64,000 bases of DNA. Source: an uncultured Sphingomonadaceae bacterium (lineage in GTDB: Bacteria; Pseudomonadota; Alphaproteobacteria; Sphingomonadales; Sphingomonadaceae). The notes beneath the pieces are model-generated. The model made no database searches and was not told the DNA's origin. It worked only from the letters and a program-made list of their open reading frames with translations. The translations under genes were made by a program, and so were the position numbers. This document shows positions 1-9,549 of the stretch, piece after piece (the first letter of the stretch is position 1; each line of letters starts with the position of its first letter). Location of the stretch: assembly GCA_947501325.1 (NCBI GenBank), contig CANMVC010000002.1, positions 248,001-312,000 on the forward strand, given 5' to 3'.

Positions 1-1
1 C

Positions 2-1567
2 CAAGGCAAGAGTTTTGACTTGCAGGTCTATGACGGTACCTCCCCTTTACGGTCAGATTTGATTTTCCGGAGCAACAAGGACGAAACTGTTTCGGAACGA
101 AAGGCAGAATATGAGATTGTCCGTACATTTCCGATGATGGAACAAAACTGGACTGTCGTTTGGAAGAGTACACCGGAATTTGAAGCCAGCGTCCAAACCA
201 AGGAACCTTTACTCATATTAATTGGTGGACTCGCGCTAAGTGCATCTTTTGTTGTGATGATGATGTTTTATGCTCGGCGGGAAGCTTATGTCCGCAACGA
301 GGTAGCCATTAAGACCGAAGCTCTGGTTTTGAAAGAACAGGAAGTGCGTAGCGCGTTGACCAAAGCGGAACGGGCCACGGAAGCCAAATCCAAGTTTCTC
401 GCCAATATGAGTCATGAAATTCGCACTCCGATGAACGGTGTTATTGGTTTTACGCAATTGCTGGATGATGGCGGTCTCAATGAGAAACAGCAGCGCTATG
501 TCCAGATGATATCAGATTCTGGTGCTGCAATGATGAACTTGTTGAATGATATCCTCGATATCTCGAAGGTTGATGCGGGCTTGCTGGCCATTAACGAAGA
601 GCGTGTTTGTGTCCGGCATGTTTTGGAAGGTTGCATGAAATTGGTTTCGCCGACAGCAGAAACCAAGGACTTAGAATTGATATTGGACGTTGATCCTGAA
701 ATGCCGACGGCGATCAAAACGGATGGGCTGAGATTAAGACAAATTGTACTTAATCTACTGGCCAATGCCGTTAAGTTTACCGAAACCGGACATGTGAAAC
801 TCGAAGTCAAATTTTATCCCGCACAAAAATTGGCCGGCGGTTTGGGCCATGAAGCGGAAATATCCATCGTTGTTTCTGATACGGGGATTGGCATAGATCC
901 CGATCGACAAGAAACTATTTTCAACCCCTTTATGCAGGCCGATGATTCCACGGTCCGCAAATATGGTGGTACGGGACTCGGTTTGACCATTAGTAACCAA
1001 TTGGTCGGATTGATGAACGGCCGTATGTCCCTGAATAGTGAGATGAATGAGGGTTCTGCCTTTACGGTTACCCTGCCTGCTAAAATATACCAGGATCCGG
1101 TTTTGGAAAATGGCAACGGCACCGAGGAAATAAGCGATAATAAGAAAACACTTCTGGATCGGAGGTTGAATATATTGGTGGCGGAAGATCATGATGTGAA
1201 CCAGTTGTTGCTTGAAGAAATGCTCGAAAAACTGGACTGCAATTTCACGTTGGCCAATGACGGTGCAGAAGCTGTGGCAGAAGCAAGGGCCGCTGATGCG
1301 CAAAACCGACCATTTGATTTGGTATTGATGGATATTCAGATGCCAAATATGGACGGGCTGAAGGCGACTGCAGCCATTCGAAAGCACGGGATTTCTGCTG
1401 AGACATTGCCGATTATTGCATTAACGGCAAATGCTTACACCCAGGATGTCGAAGATTGCCTCACCGCGGGAATGCAGGCCCATCTTGCGAAACCCTTTTC
1501 CATAAGTCAGCTTCGGGAGATATTGGATCGTTGGAGTCAGCGTAACCCGGAAGCAAAAGCGGCGTAA
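2..1567 (+). CDS. CHASE-type hybrid sensor histidine kinase, 5' truncated
   Basis: The reading frame is open to the left edge, so the N-terminus lies outside the window; the first in-frame start-like codon inside (TTG at 20) is not the real start. Numbering from there: the end of a periplasmic sensor domain (CHASE-like, inferred), one membrane helix at about 63-84, a coiled-coil linker, HisKA with phosphoacceptor H132 in NMSHEIRTPMNG, HATPase with an intact N-box (LLANAVKF), G1 (DTGIGID) and G2 (GTGLGL), then a receiver domain with phosphorylatable D438 (LMDIQMPNMDG) and the conserved Lys in LAKPF. It would autophosphorylate and pass phosphate to its own receiver. No output domain follows. 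Ligand unknown. No terminator was seen in the 107-base gap to mazG. Confidence 0.9.
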   Translation, partial: QGKSFDLQVYDGTSPLRSDLIFRSNKDETVSERKAEYEIVRTFPMMEQNWTVVWKSTPEFEASVQTKEPLLILIGGLALSASFVVMMMFYARREAYVRNEVAIKTEALVLKEQEVRSALTKAERATEAKSKFLANMSHEIRTPMNGVIGFTQLLDDGGLNEKQQRYVQMISDSGAAMMNLLNDILDISKVDAGLLAINEERVCVRHVLEGCMKLVSPTAETKDLELILDVDPEMPTAIKTDGLRLRQIVLNLLANAVKFTETGHVKLEVKFYPAQKLAGGLGHEAEISIVVSDTGIGIDPDRQETIFNPFMQADDSTVRKYGGTGLGLTISNQLVGLMNGRMSLNSEMNEGSAFTVTLPAKIYQDPVLENGNGTEEISDNKKTLLDRRLNILVAEDHDVNQLLLEEMLEKLDCNFTLANDGAEAVAEARAADAQNRPFDLVLMDIQMPNMDGLKATAAIRKHGISAETLPIIALTANAYTQDVEDCLTAGMQAHLAKPFSISQLREILDRWSQRNPEAKAA

Positions 1568-1633
1568 GTCGTCTGATCCCAAGAGATCAGCACCCCGCCC
1601 TAGTCTCCTGTATTGGCATAGGTGGAGATACCA

Positions 1634-1653
1634 GATAAGAGACATTTCTTATC
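1634..1653. promoter_or_regulatory. Inverted repeat upstream of mazG
   Basis: A perfect 7-base inverted repeat (GATAAGA, 6-base spacer, TCTTATC) ends about 21 bases before the mazG ATG. It could be an operator or a leader hairpin. No function is established. Confidence 0.3.
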
Positions 1654-1674
1654 GATACAGGGACGACTGACCTA

Positions 1675-2409
1675 ATGATTGCTCCGCTTCTCGAAGTCAT
1701 GCGCCGATTGCGCGATCCCGAAACCGGGTGTGAATGGGATACTGTCCAGACCTTTGAAACGATTGCCCCTTATACCATCGAAGAAGCTTACGAAGTCGCT
1801 GATGCCATTCAGCGCAAGGATGTCGATGCATTGAAAGATGAATTGGGCGATTTGCTATTGCAGGTCGTATTTCACAGCCAAATAGCATCTGATGAAGGCC
1901 ATTTTACCTTCAAAGATGTTGTGGACAACATCTGCGAAAAAATGATCCGGCGGCATCCTCATATCTTTGGCGGGGCCGAGGAAACGCCCGGGTGGGAGCA
2001 GATAAAAGCGAAAGAGCGCGCTGAATCCGGAAACCCAAGTGCACTGGATGGCGTGGCATTGGCCCTGCCCGCCCTACTCCGCGCGCAAAAAATACAGAAA
2101 CGGGCGGCCCGCGTTGGCTTTGATTGGCCCGACAAGGCACCTGTTAAGGCAAAACTGCTCGAAGAATTGGACGAGGTTGAGCAAGCTGAAAGCCAAGAGG
2201 AAATTCACGAAGAGATTGGCGATTTGATTTTTTCGGCTGTCAATCTGGCGCGCCATTATGGTGTTGATGCGGAAGAGGCGCTGTCCGATGCTACGAGGAA
2301 ATTCTCATTGCGATTCAACAAAGTGGAAAACTCCGTTTCGAGAGACATGAAAGACATGGCTATCGATGAACTGGAAGAGGAATGGCAGAAGGCCAAGTCG
2401 CTAACCTAA
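1675..2409 (+). CDS. mazG: Nucleoside triphosphate pyrophosphohydrolase MazG
   Basis: Cytosolic all-alpha NTP pyrophosphatase that hydrolyses (d)NTPs to NMP plus pyrophosphate, a house-cleaning enzyme that also affects ppGpp responses in E. coli. At 244 residues it is close to the full-length bacterial MazG. Two MazG domains are visible, each with the metal-binding acidic pattern: EEAYEV followed by DELGDLL in the first, and EELDEVEQ followed by EEIGDLI in the second. The ATG at 1675 gives the complete N-terminal domain. Its TAA stop interlocks with the hflX stop on the other strand within the tetranucleotide CTAA. Confidence 0.95.
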   Translation: MIAPLLEVMRRLRDPETGCEWDTVQTFETIAPYTIEEAYEVADAIQRKDVDALKDELGDLLLQVVFHSQIASDEGHFTFKDVVDNICEKMIRRHPHIFGGAEETPGWEQIKAKERAESGNPSALDGVALALPALLRAQKIQKRAARVGFDWPDKAPVKAKLLEELDEVEQAESQEEIHEEIGDLIFSAVNLARHYGVDAEEALSDATRKFSLRFNKVENSVSRDMKDMAIDELEEEWQKAKSLT

Positions 2410-3701
2410 AGCGCGTGGAAACGGCCCCAATTCCGGTTAGACATTTGCACATCCAAGACCAAATCGTCATCCGCTTGTTCTGTCTCCAAAACGCGGCCAT
2501 TTTCATGAAGCCATGCCAACCGCTTGCCGTCAGATACCGACAATGTGACCGTTTCGATATTATGATTGCGCGACAAGTTATCCGTCACCATTTCTATCAG
2601 AGCATCGATACCCTGCCCGGTCATCGCTGATATCAGGCAGACATTGTCCGGAATATCTTGCGGTAATTTTATCGCGTCCGGGTTATCAGACTTAATCAGG
2701 TCAACCTTGTTCCAGGCTTCAATGATCGGGGCGCCCTCCCCGTCTTGCAGCTCAACTCCCAATTCCAGCAATATTTGTTCAACATCTCGGGCCTGCCCGT
2801 CGCTTGAAGAATGGGATATATCGCGGACGTGGATAATAACATCTGCCGCCGTCACTTCTTCCAAAGTCGCCCGGAAAGCTGCTACCAATTGCGTAGGAAG
2901 ATCCGAGACGAAACCCACCGTGTCAGACAGGATCGCCTTGTCATAGCCTGGCAGAGGAAATTGCCGCATCGTCGGATCAAGAGTAGCAAAGAGCAAGTCT
3001 TCGGCAAACACATCTGCGCCAGTTAAGCGATTGAAAAGCGTAGATTTTCCGGCATTGGTATAGCCGACAAGTGCTATGACAGGCCACGGCGCTTTTTGAC
3101 GCCGGGATCGGTGAAGCGTCCGCGTCTTGCGCAAATGGGAGAGATCCTTGCGCAATTTTGCCATTCGATCGCGGATCATCCGCCGATCGGACTCAATCTG
3201 TGTCTCGCCCGGACCACCCAGGAAACCAAAACCGCCCCGTTGCCGCTCCAAGTGGGTCCAGCTACGCACCAAACGACCTGCCTGATAGTCGAGATGGGCC
3301 AACTCCACCTGCAGTCGCCCTTCAGCAGTGGCGGCTCTCGCACCGAAAATCTCTAAAATCAGTCCGGTACGATCAATGACTTTGACCTTCAGCTCTTCTT
3401 CGAGATTGCGTTGTTGAATTGCACTTAGAGTACCGTCGACAATCAGTATATTGGCATCTTCCTGGGCCAATATCGTTTTAATTTGCCCGACTTGTCCGGA
3501 ACCGAATAATGTCCCCGGCTTTGGCGTACGAACGGTGAAATATCGCGCAGAAGTCGTTTCCAGGCCAATAGCCAGAGCGAGGCCGACAGCCTCTTCTAAC
3601 CGGTATTCCAATGCATTTTGGCTCAACGCCCCGAAATCGGGGTGGACGATGACCGCTTGGTCTTTTGTTCCGTCCAGTTCGTTTTTTTCAAATGGGATCA
3701 A
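2406..3701 (-). CDS. hflX: Ribosome-associated GTPase HflX
   Basis: Obg-HflX-class GTPase that splits stalled 70S ribosomes. 431 residues with the glycine-rich N-terminal HflX domain, then the G domain: Walker [11 protein letters not shown]3 DTVGF, and NKVD. The chosen start is TTG at 3701, which overlaps the hfq stop (TTGA, 4 bases), so the two genes are probably translationally coupled. hfq-hflX adjacency is widely conserved in proteobacteria. The family assignment is secure; the TTG start is inferred from the overlap and family length. Confidence 0.95.
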   Translation of the reverse strand: MIPFEKNELDGTKDQAVIVHPDFGALSQNALEYRLEEAVGLALAIGLETTSARYFTVRTPKPGTLFGSGQVGQIKTILAQEDANILIVDGTLSAIQQRNLEEELKVKVIDRTGLILEIFGARAATAEGRLQVELAHLDYQAGRLVRSWTHLERQRGGFGFLGGPGETQIESDRRMIRDRMAKLRKDLSHLRKTRTLHRSRRQKAPWPVIALVGYTNAGKSTLFNRLTGADVFAEDLLFATLDPTMRQFPLPGYDKAILSDTVGFVSDLPTQLVAAFRATLEEVTAADVIIHVRDISHSSSDGQARDVEQILLELGVELQDGEGAPIIEAWNKVDLIKSDNPDAIKLPQDIPDNVCLISAMTGQGIDALIEMVTDNLSRNHNIETVTLSVSDGKRLAWLHENGRVLETEQADDDLVLDVQMSNRNWGRFHAL

Positions 3702-4192
3702 TGGGAGCCTTCATCGCTATTGTTATAGTCAGCCAAATTAATGGCACCACTCGGCTGAATTGTGGAAATCGCATGTTTATAGACCAGCTGGGCCAAGCCT
3801 TCCCGCTCCAGCAATATACAGAACAGATCGTAAGCAGCCACTTCACCCTGCAGCATAACACCGTTCACGAGAAACATGGTCACAGGATCGCTGCTATCCC
3901 GCACAGCCATAAGAAACACTTCCTGGAGCACGCCATTTTTTACTTTTGCGCGTTCCATCAGATCCGAAAATGCCTGCATATCAAGGCTCTGTGACGGCAT
4001 GATGGTCGAAATCGCGTGCTTGTAAACCAGCTGTGACTGACCGTCACGACGCAGCAGAACCGAGAAATTATCGAACCATGTAACAATGCCCTGCAACTTC
4101 ACGCCTTTAACCAGAAACATTGTCACGGGCATTTTGGATTTACGGAGAGAGTTTAAGAAGAGATCTTGCAAATTATTTGATTTATCGGTCAT
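3698..4192 (-). CDS. hfq: RNA chaperone Hfq, tandem two-Sm-domain form
   Basis: Sm-like RNA chaperone that pairs sRNAs with mRNAs. Most Hfq proteins hold one Sm domain; this 164-residue protein holds two. Domain 1 (about 5-68) has [13 protein letters not shown] and the YKH signature at 57-59. Domain 2 (about 86-148) has [13 protein letters not shown] and YKH at 138-140. Domain 2 has lost the distal-face Lys (Met113 where domain 1 has Lys32) and the basic rim (R98-D99 against R17-K18). A ring would therefore need only three chains. Its TGA overlaps the hflX start; the ntrX stop is 132 bases upstream. Two-domain Hfq has, to my recollection, been noted in sphingomonads. Confidence 0.97.
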   Translation of the reverse strand: MTDKSNNLQDLFLNSLRKSKMPVTMFLVKGVKLQGIVTWFDNFSVLLRRDGQSQLVYKHAISTIMPSQSLDMQAFSDLMERAKVKNGVLQEVFLMAVRDSSDPVTMFLVNGVMLQGEVAAYDLFCILLEREGLAQLVYKHAISTIQPSGAINLADYNNSDEGSH

Positions 4193-4324
4193 TTTTGACT
4201 TCCGCTTTTTGGCGGCGCAAAGCCGCAGACAGGGTTAGATGCGCGGCTTTTCGTATTGGGGGGAACCGCTTATTCGACATATATGGATTCATAAGCGAAG
4301 CTACAACAGCTATCGGACAAACCG

Positions 4325-5707
4325 TTATTCGACGCTCTGCTTCTTTTTCGCGGCCAGCCCGAGAATTTTGAGCTTCCGGTGTAACGCGGACCTCTCCATT
4401 CCAATAAAATTGGCCGTTTTTGATATGTTGCCGGAAAATCTTCTGATCTGTACTTTAAGATATTCGCGCTCGAAACTTTCACGAGCTTCGCGCAGTGGCG
4501 AGCCCATCAGCGATGCAACGCCCTGATCCAGATCGTCATCATTACCCAATATCTCTGGCGGCAACATTTCAATCTCTATCTTTGTAAAATTGTCTTTTGG
4601 CGCCAATATAATTGTCCGCTCGATGACATTCCGCAATTGCCGGACATTTCCGGGCCAGTCACACGCCTGTAATGCAGCCATCGCCTCGGTAGAAATCTCT
4701 GGCGGGTTCAGACGTTGATCGGCGGCAAAGCGGGCAGAATAATGCTCCACCAATGTTGGTATATCTTCCCGGCGTTGGTTAAGCGGCGGCAACTCGACCG
4801 GCACAACATTTAACCGATAGAAAAGATCTTCGCGAAAACGCTTCTCCTGAATCTCTTCATCAAGATTGCGCGAAGTGGCCGACACCACCCGAACATCCAC
4901 TTTTACGCGTTGTGTGCCGCCAAGACGGACGAAGCTTTGCTCGGTTAGCACGCGCAAAATCTTGCCCTGCGTATCCAGAGGCATGTCGGCCACTTCATCA
5001 ATAAACAATGTTCCACCGTGGGCCTCTTCAAGAAGTCCTATTTTTTCGACGGCTCCATTTTTCTCTGTTCCAAATAGTTCTTCTTCGACGCTTTCGGGAG
5101 AAAGGCGAGCCGCACTGATGGTCACGAACGGAGCATTTGCGCGCGTGCTCCAATTGTGCATCAGGCGTCCAGCGACCTCCTTGCCGACACCTGCCGGACC
5201 GGAGATAAGCAAGCGACTACCGGTGCCGGCAACCCGTTTCAGTGTCGCGCGCACAGCATTTACCGCAGCACTGTTGCCGGTAAGTTCGTCAGCAAACCCA
5301 ACACGCGCTTTCAATATCTCATTTTCGCGGCGCAAGCTCTCTGTCTCGGTGGCTCTCGCGACCAAATGCATAAGATGTTCGGCTTCAAACGGCTTCTCTA
5401 TAAAATCAACCGCGCCCTGGGAAATGGCCGCCACGGCCGTATCGATATTTCCGTGCCCGGAAATAACAATAACTGGCAATCGCGCATCAATTTTCTTGAT
5501 TTCAGTCAGCAATTCCAGCCCATCCAGGCGAGAACCTCTCAACCAGACATCGAGCAATACCAGCGACGGTTTGCGTTCCTTAACCGCCGCAAGCGCTGAG
5601 TCACTATCACCGGCCACTCGAGTTTCGTAGCCGTCATCTTCTAGAACACCGGATATCAATTCACGAATATCAGGTTCATCATCAACAATCAGGATATCTA
5701 ATGCCAT
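4325..5707 (-). CDS. ntrX: Nitrogen/redox response regulator NtrX
   Basis: Response regulator partner of NtrY, involved in nitrogen metabolism, respiration and envelope control in alphaproteobacteria. 460 residues: receiver with acidic pocket D9/D10 and phosphosite D53 (LLDVWL), AAA+ domain with Walker A GPAGVGKE, Walker B-like LFIDEVADMP, and a C-terminal Fis-type helix-turn-helix ending near KLKILGL. The loop that carries GAFTGA in sigma-54 activators is shortened and lacks the motif (ELFGTEKNGAVEKIG), as is usual for NtrX, so it probably does not activate sigma-54. It lies 11 bases after ntrY. Confidence 0.95.
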   Translation of the reverse strand: MALDILIVDDEPDIRELISGVLEDDGYETRVAGDSDSALAAVKERKPSLVLLDVWLRGSRLDGLELLTEIKKIDARLPVIVISGHGNIDTAVAAISQGAVDFIEKPFEAEHLMHLVARATETESLRRENEILKARVGFADELTGNSAAVNAVRATLKRVAGTGSRLLISGPAGVGKEVAGRLMHNWSTRANAPFVTISAARLSPESVEEELFGTEKNGAVEKIGLLEEAHGGTLFIDEVADMPLDTQGKILRVLTEQSFVRLGGTQRVKVDVRVVSATSRNLDEEIQEKRFREDLFYRLNVVPVELPPLNQRREDIPTLVEHYSARFAADQRLNPPEISTEAMAALQACDWPGNVRQLRNVIERTIILAPKDNFTKIEIEMLPPEILGNDDDLDQGVASLMGSPLREARESFEREYLKVQIRRFSGNISKTANFIGMERSALHRKLKILGLAAKKKQSVE

Positions 5708-5718
5708 ATTTTCGACCT

Positions 5719-8043
5719 CTAAATTGGGGGTAATTTATCTGCTAGCGGACGCTCTTCATCCTCGGCTCCGATGACCGTTTTGGATTTATCTATAATCGCG
5801 CTGTCTTGTGAGAAACTCTCTGCCAAGCGCTCTAACTTTTTGGAATTCAGCTTAATCGTCACACGCGTACCACCGCCCTCCTCCGCCGAACGGGAGTCAG
5901 AGAAGCTGATGGATCCAAAATGTTCTTCGACAATCTTTTTCACAATGGCCAATCCCAAACCCGTCCCCTTCTCCCGGGTAGTCATATAAGGTTCTACGAT
6001 CCGCTCTCGCTCAGCGGGAAGGCCTATTCCATTATCATCCAGTCGGATTTCTATATCGTCGTCGTTTTGGCAGACGGCCATGCTTATCTGACCGTCGTCA
6101 TACGAGAACTCAGAACTGTCTTCTGCTTTTTGTTCGATAGCCTCAACAGCATTTTTTACGATATTGGTAAGCGCTTGCCCCAGCTGTCGGCGATCACAAA
6201 CCAGCGATGTTTGTGGATCATCGGCATCGAAACTGAATTGAATTTTAGGATGCGCAACTTCTTGCAGAAACATCGCCTGCTTGACGATATCGGTCAAATT
6301 TTCTTCCCGGAAGACGGGTTTGGGCATCCGCGCAAACGACGAAAACTCGTCGACAATATTTCGCAGATCGCCGACTTGTCGCACAATTGTACCCGTCAAT
6401 TGAGAGAAAACTGGGCCATCTTCAGTCATGTTTTTGCCAAAGCGTCGCTGCAATCTCTCCGCAGCCAGCTGAATCGGGGTGAGCGGGTTTTTAATTTCGT
6501 GCGCAATTCTGCGAGCAACGTCCGACCAAGCAGCACGGCGCTGGTCCAAAAGTCGTTGCGTAATATCTTCAAAGGTAATGACATGACCTGACAGCCCGCT
6601 AACAATCTTCACTTCTAACGTGCGAATTTCGCTGCCAGACGAAAATTGGATGATAGTATTTTCAACGCCATCATCAATGAGTGCCCTAAACTCAGGCGCG
6701 ACTTCCGATATCTGAGCATCCAGCAGATCATCATTCTGCCGCGCAAGCAGTGCCTGCGCTCGGGAATTAACGAGACTGATCCGTCCAGACTTATCCAGAC
6801 TGATGATGCCCGCTGTCACGGATTCTAAAACGGTTTCAATAAAGGCGCGGCGACTGCCAAGTTGATTATTGGCGGTTAATAAGGCTGTTGTCTGGGTTTC
6901 CAATCGCTCTGTCATGCGATTAAACGCCCTGCCCAATGTCCCGATCTCGTCTTTCGCAACTGGCGTCGGCACGCGGGTTGCCAAGTCACCTTCTGTAATG
7001 CGCTTAGCGGCATGAACGAGGTCACCAACCGGCCTTACCATTCGATCCGCTACCGCCAGCGCAATCCACAGCGCAAATCCCACAATGAAAAGGGACACAA
7101 CGAATAAGGCGATGTTAAACTGCAGCTGCAGGCTGCGGGACCGCGTGAACAGATTATCGTAATCTTCCAAAACGGACTGCGCGCGCTCCCATTGGCTGAG
7201 CGCCAGCATATCCGAATCTCGCGCAGCATAGAGAAAAACTCGGGATTCCAAGTCCAGTGGGGTTACTGCTTCAATCTTGTTTGACTTGGCGGTCACCACA
7301 TAATTCCGCCCCTCAAGCAATTGATTGAGCACATCCTCGGAAATCTTGGTGTTTTGGTCTTCGTCCTCTGGGTTTACAGCAGCTGCTGTGCGCGCGACAT
7401 TATCCTGGCCATATTGAATTATCGCGGATTCATTCAACTTGCGAGTAAGCACCTGAAAAGAGTAGTTTTCGGCAAATTCTGGGTGATTGATTCCCTTTTC
7501 AGAAAGGAAACTCCGCAAATCGCTGGCCATCGTAATGGTCTCTTCGCCAACATCTTTGCGGTTTTGATCATAATAACCCCGAGCCAGACTATTGGCATTT
7601 TCCAGCATGCCTCTGGCGCGATCGGAAAACCAAAATTCAACGCCATATTGGAACAGCAACGATGCGAAGATTACGACCAGCAGCATTGGAACACTGGCCA
7701 CTAGAGAAAATAGCGCAACAAGCCGTACGTGCAGGCGGCCGCTGCTGCCCACTGCCGATTTCGCCGCCCTGCCCTTCGCCATGCGGCGGCCAAGCAAGAC
7801 CAGCAAGATGATGGCAGGAATGAGGTTTGCGACGAGCAATGCTGCTGTCAGCGGGGGAGAGATAAAGTCGGTTCGTCCCGACTGTGAACTCAGGAGAGCA
7901 TAGCTGCCTGCCGCCATGGCGAGAAACAAAAGTATGACGCCCCACTCAACCCTTTTCATCGCCTTATCATTTTCGGCGAGAAGCGAAAGCCTTCGCAGCC
8001 AAGCTGGTGATCGCTTTTCGGAAAGAGACTGCGGAGCATTCAT
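5719..8043 (-). CDS. ntrY: Membrane sensor histidine kinase NtrY
   Basis: Sensor kinase for NtrX. Chosen start ATG at 8043; a GTG at 8082 would add 13 poorly conserved residues. Two N-terminal membrane helices, a third before a periplasmic domain of about 150 residues, a fourth helix, HAMP (DRMVRP onward), PAS, then H-box AHEIKNPLTPIQ, N-box NIVKNAVEAI, G1 DDNGIGLP and G2 GTGLGLAI. All catalytic boxes are intact. 83 bases separate it from ntrC upstream, and ntrX follows after 11 bases. Confidence 0.94.
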   Translation of the reverse strand: MNAPQSLSEKRSPAWLRRLSLLAENDKAMKRVEWGVILLFLAMAAGSYALLSSQSGRTDFISPPLTAALLVANLIPAIILLVLLGRRMAKGRAAKSAVGSSGRLHVRLVALFSLVASVPMLLVVIFASLLFQYGVEFWFSDRARGMLENANSLARGYYDQNRKDVGEETITMASDLRSFLSEKGINHPEFAENYSFQVLTRKLNESAIIQYGQDNVARTAAAVNPEDEDQNTKISEDVLNQLLEGRNYVVTAKSNKIEAVTPLDLESRVFLYAARDSDMLALSQWERAQSVLEDYDNLFTRSRSLQLQFNIALFVVSLFIVGFALWIALAVADRMVRPVGDLVHAAKRITEGDLATRVPTPVAKDEIGTLGRAFNRMTERLETQTTALLTANNQLGSRRAFIETVLESVTAGIISLDKSGRISLVNSRAQALLARQNDDLLDAQISEVAPEFRALIDDGVENTIIQFSSGSEIRTLEVKIVSGLSGHVITFEDITQRLLDQRRAAWSDVARRIAHEIKNPLTPIQLAAERLQRRFGKNMTEDGPVFSQLTGTIVRQVGDLRNIVDEFSSFARMPKPVFREENLTDIVKQAMFLQEVAHPKIQFSFDADDPQTSLVCDRRQLGQALTNIVKNAVEAIEQKAEDSSEFSYDDGQISMAVCQNDDDIEIRLDDNGIGLPAERERIVEPYMTTREKGTGLGLAIVKKIVEEHFGSISFSDSRSAEEGGGTRVTIKLNSKKLERLAESFSQDSAIIDKSKTVIGAEDEERPLADKLPPI

Positions 8044-8053
8044 TGTGGTCTTG

Positions 8054-8073
8054 TTACAACAGATTCGTTGTAA
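8054..8073. promoter_or_regulatory. Inverted repeat between ntrC and ntrY
   Basis: GTTACAA(C)-type arms: a 7-base perfect inverted repeat (8054-8060 and 8067-8073) with a 6-base spacer lies just upstream of the chosen ntrY ATG, in the only sizeable gap of ntrB-ntrX. It has no U-tract, so it is not a terminator; it could be a binding site for a separate ntrYX promoter. Confidence 0.25.
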
Positions 8074-8126
8074 AAACAGCACTAATGACGCAAAAATGTC
8101 ACGCTTTAGCGCGCAGAAGAATCCGT

Positions 8127-9545
8127 TTACCGCGATCCCGTTGGATCGATATCATATTCCGTCAACTTTTTCCGCAACGTATTGCGATTGATGCCAAGCA
8201 TATTGGCCGCTTTGATTTGGTTGCCATGAGCTCTGCGCAATACTTCTTCCAGCATCGGCCTTTCAAATTTTTCCAAGGCTCTCACATAAAGAGAGTTGCC
8301 CGGTCCTTTGTCCAGGATCAAGTCTCCAACAATCGACTTCACGCGATCCGAAAACCCCGATTCTGCCATTTGTCCTTTTTCATCGCCCTGTTCTGACTGC
8401 AAGATTTGTCTTATCGCTGTTTCCGACAATTCTTCTTCACGAGCGGTTACGACGAGCCGATAAATAAGGTTTTTCAACTCTCTTACATTTCCGCGCCAAC
8501 CATGGCGGGAGAGCAGTTCCATCCCGTCTGTCGTCAAAGCTTTTTTGGGCAGGCCCTCGGAAACAGCAAGATTCAGGAAATGGTTGGCCAATGCAGGGAC
8601 GTCGCTTGCTCGATCACGCAGTGGTGGCAATTCAATGGGTACGACATTGATCCGATAATAGAGATCTTCGCGGAATTTGCCGTCTTCGATCAGCTTCACA
8701 AAATCCTGATTGGTCGCTGCAATAATCCGGACATCAAGCTTGATAAGGCCTTTGCCCCCCACCCGATTAATTTCGCCGGATTGCAAGGCGCGTAACAGCC
8801 TTGTTTGGGCATGCATCGGCATATCACCAATTTCGTCGAGAAAAAGTGTTCCGCCTTGGGCTTGTTCAAACTTGCCGGCAGCGCTGCTAACGGCACCGGT
8901 AAAGGCCCCTTTTTCATGACCGAACAACTCGGCCTCGATCAGATCAGTCGGAATAGCCGCCATATTAACGGCAATAAAGGGCCCCGCTTTTCGGTGTCCC
9001 AAAGTATGAATGGCCTCGGCGACCAATTCTTTACCAGTACCCGACTCGCCCAGGATGAGTACAGACAGATCGTTACGCAAAAGCCTAGCAATCATTCGGT
9101 AAACCTCTTGCATCGCTGGACTGCGGCCCACCAACGGAAGATTGTCTTCCTCCAAATTTTCTGTCGACAATCCCGCAACGCGAGGCTTCATCGCCTGTTG
9201 CACAACTTCGACCAGTTCATCGAGATCAAAAGGCTTGGGGAAATATTCAAACGCACCGGTCTCTGATGCGCGGACGGCTGTGTTCAAAGTATTTTGCGCT
9301 GATATAACAATAATCGGTAGATCGGCATCACGCGCCTTCACAGCGTCCAGCGTAGCAATCCCGTCTTCTTCACCCAAACCGACGTCTGTGATCAATAAGT
9401 CATATTTACCGCTGGCCAGAAGGGCATCGCGATCCCCAACAGACTTGCAGCTATCTACCGCCATGCCCTCTGCTTTCAAAGCCGTCGAAATGATGTGGCT
9501 AACGGATGGATCATCTTCAACCAACAAGACGGTTTGCTTATCCAT
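8127..9545 (-). CDS. ntrC: Nitrogen regulator NtrC (sigma-54 activator)
   Basis: Response regulator of the NtrB/NtrC pair controlling nitrogen assimilation genes. 472 residues: receiver with D11/D12 and phosphosite D54 (LITDVGL), AAA+ domain with Walker A GESGTGKE and an intact sigma-54 contact motif GAFTGA, Walker B LFLDEIGDMP, and a C-terminal Fis helix-turn-helix (KAANMLGINRNTLRKKL). The GAFTGA loop contrasts with its absence from NtrX a few kb downstream. The start lies 4 bases after the ntrB stop. Confidence 0.97.
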   Translation of the reverse strand: MDKQTVLLVEDDPSVSHIISTALKAEGMAVDSCKSVGDRDALLASGKYDLLITDVGLGEEDGIATLDAVKARDADLPIIVISAQNTLNTAVRASETGAFEYFPKPFDLDELVEVVQQAMKPRVAGLSTENLEEDNLPLVGRSPAMQEVYRMIARLLRNDLSVLILGESGTGKELVAEAIHTLGHRKAGPFIAVNMAAIPTDLIEAELFGHEKGAFTGAVSSAAGKFEQAQGGTLFLDEIGDMPMHAQTRLLRALQSGEINRVGGKGLIKLDVRIIAATNQDFVKLIEDGKFREDLYYRINVVPIELPPLRDRASDVPALANHFLNLAVSEGLPKKALTTDGMELLSRHGWRGNVRELKNLIYRLVVTAREEELSETAIRQILQSEQGDEKGQMAESGFSDRVKSIVGDLILDKGPGNSLYVRALEKFERPMLEEVLRRAHGNQIKAANMLGINRNTLRKKLTEYDIDPTGSR

Positions 9546-9549
9546 CCTA

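Noticed and set aside
4208-4224. GCGGC..GCCGC hairpin between ntrX and hfq
   Set aside because: No U-run on the minus strand, so not a convincing terminator.
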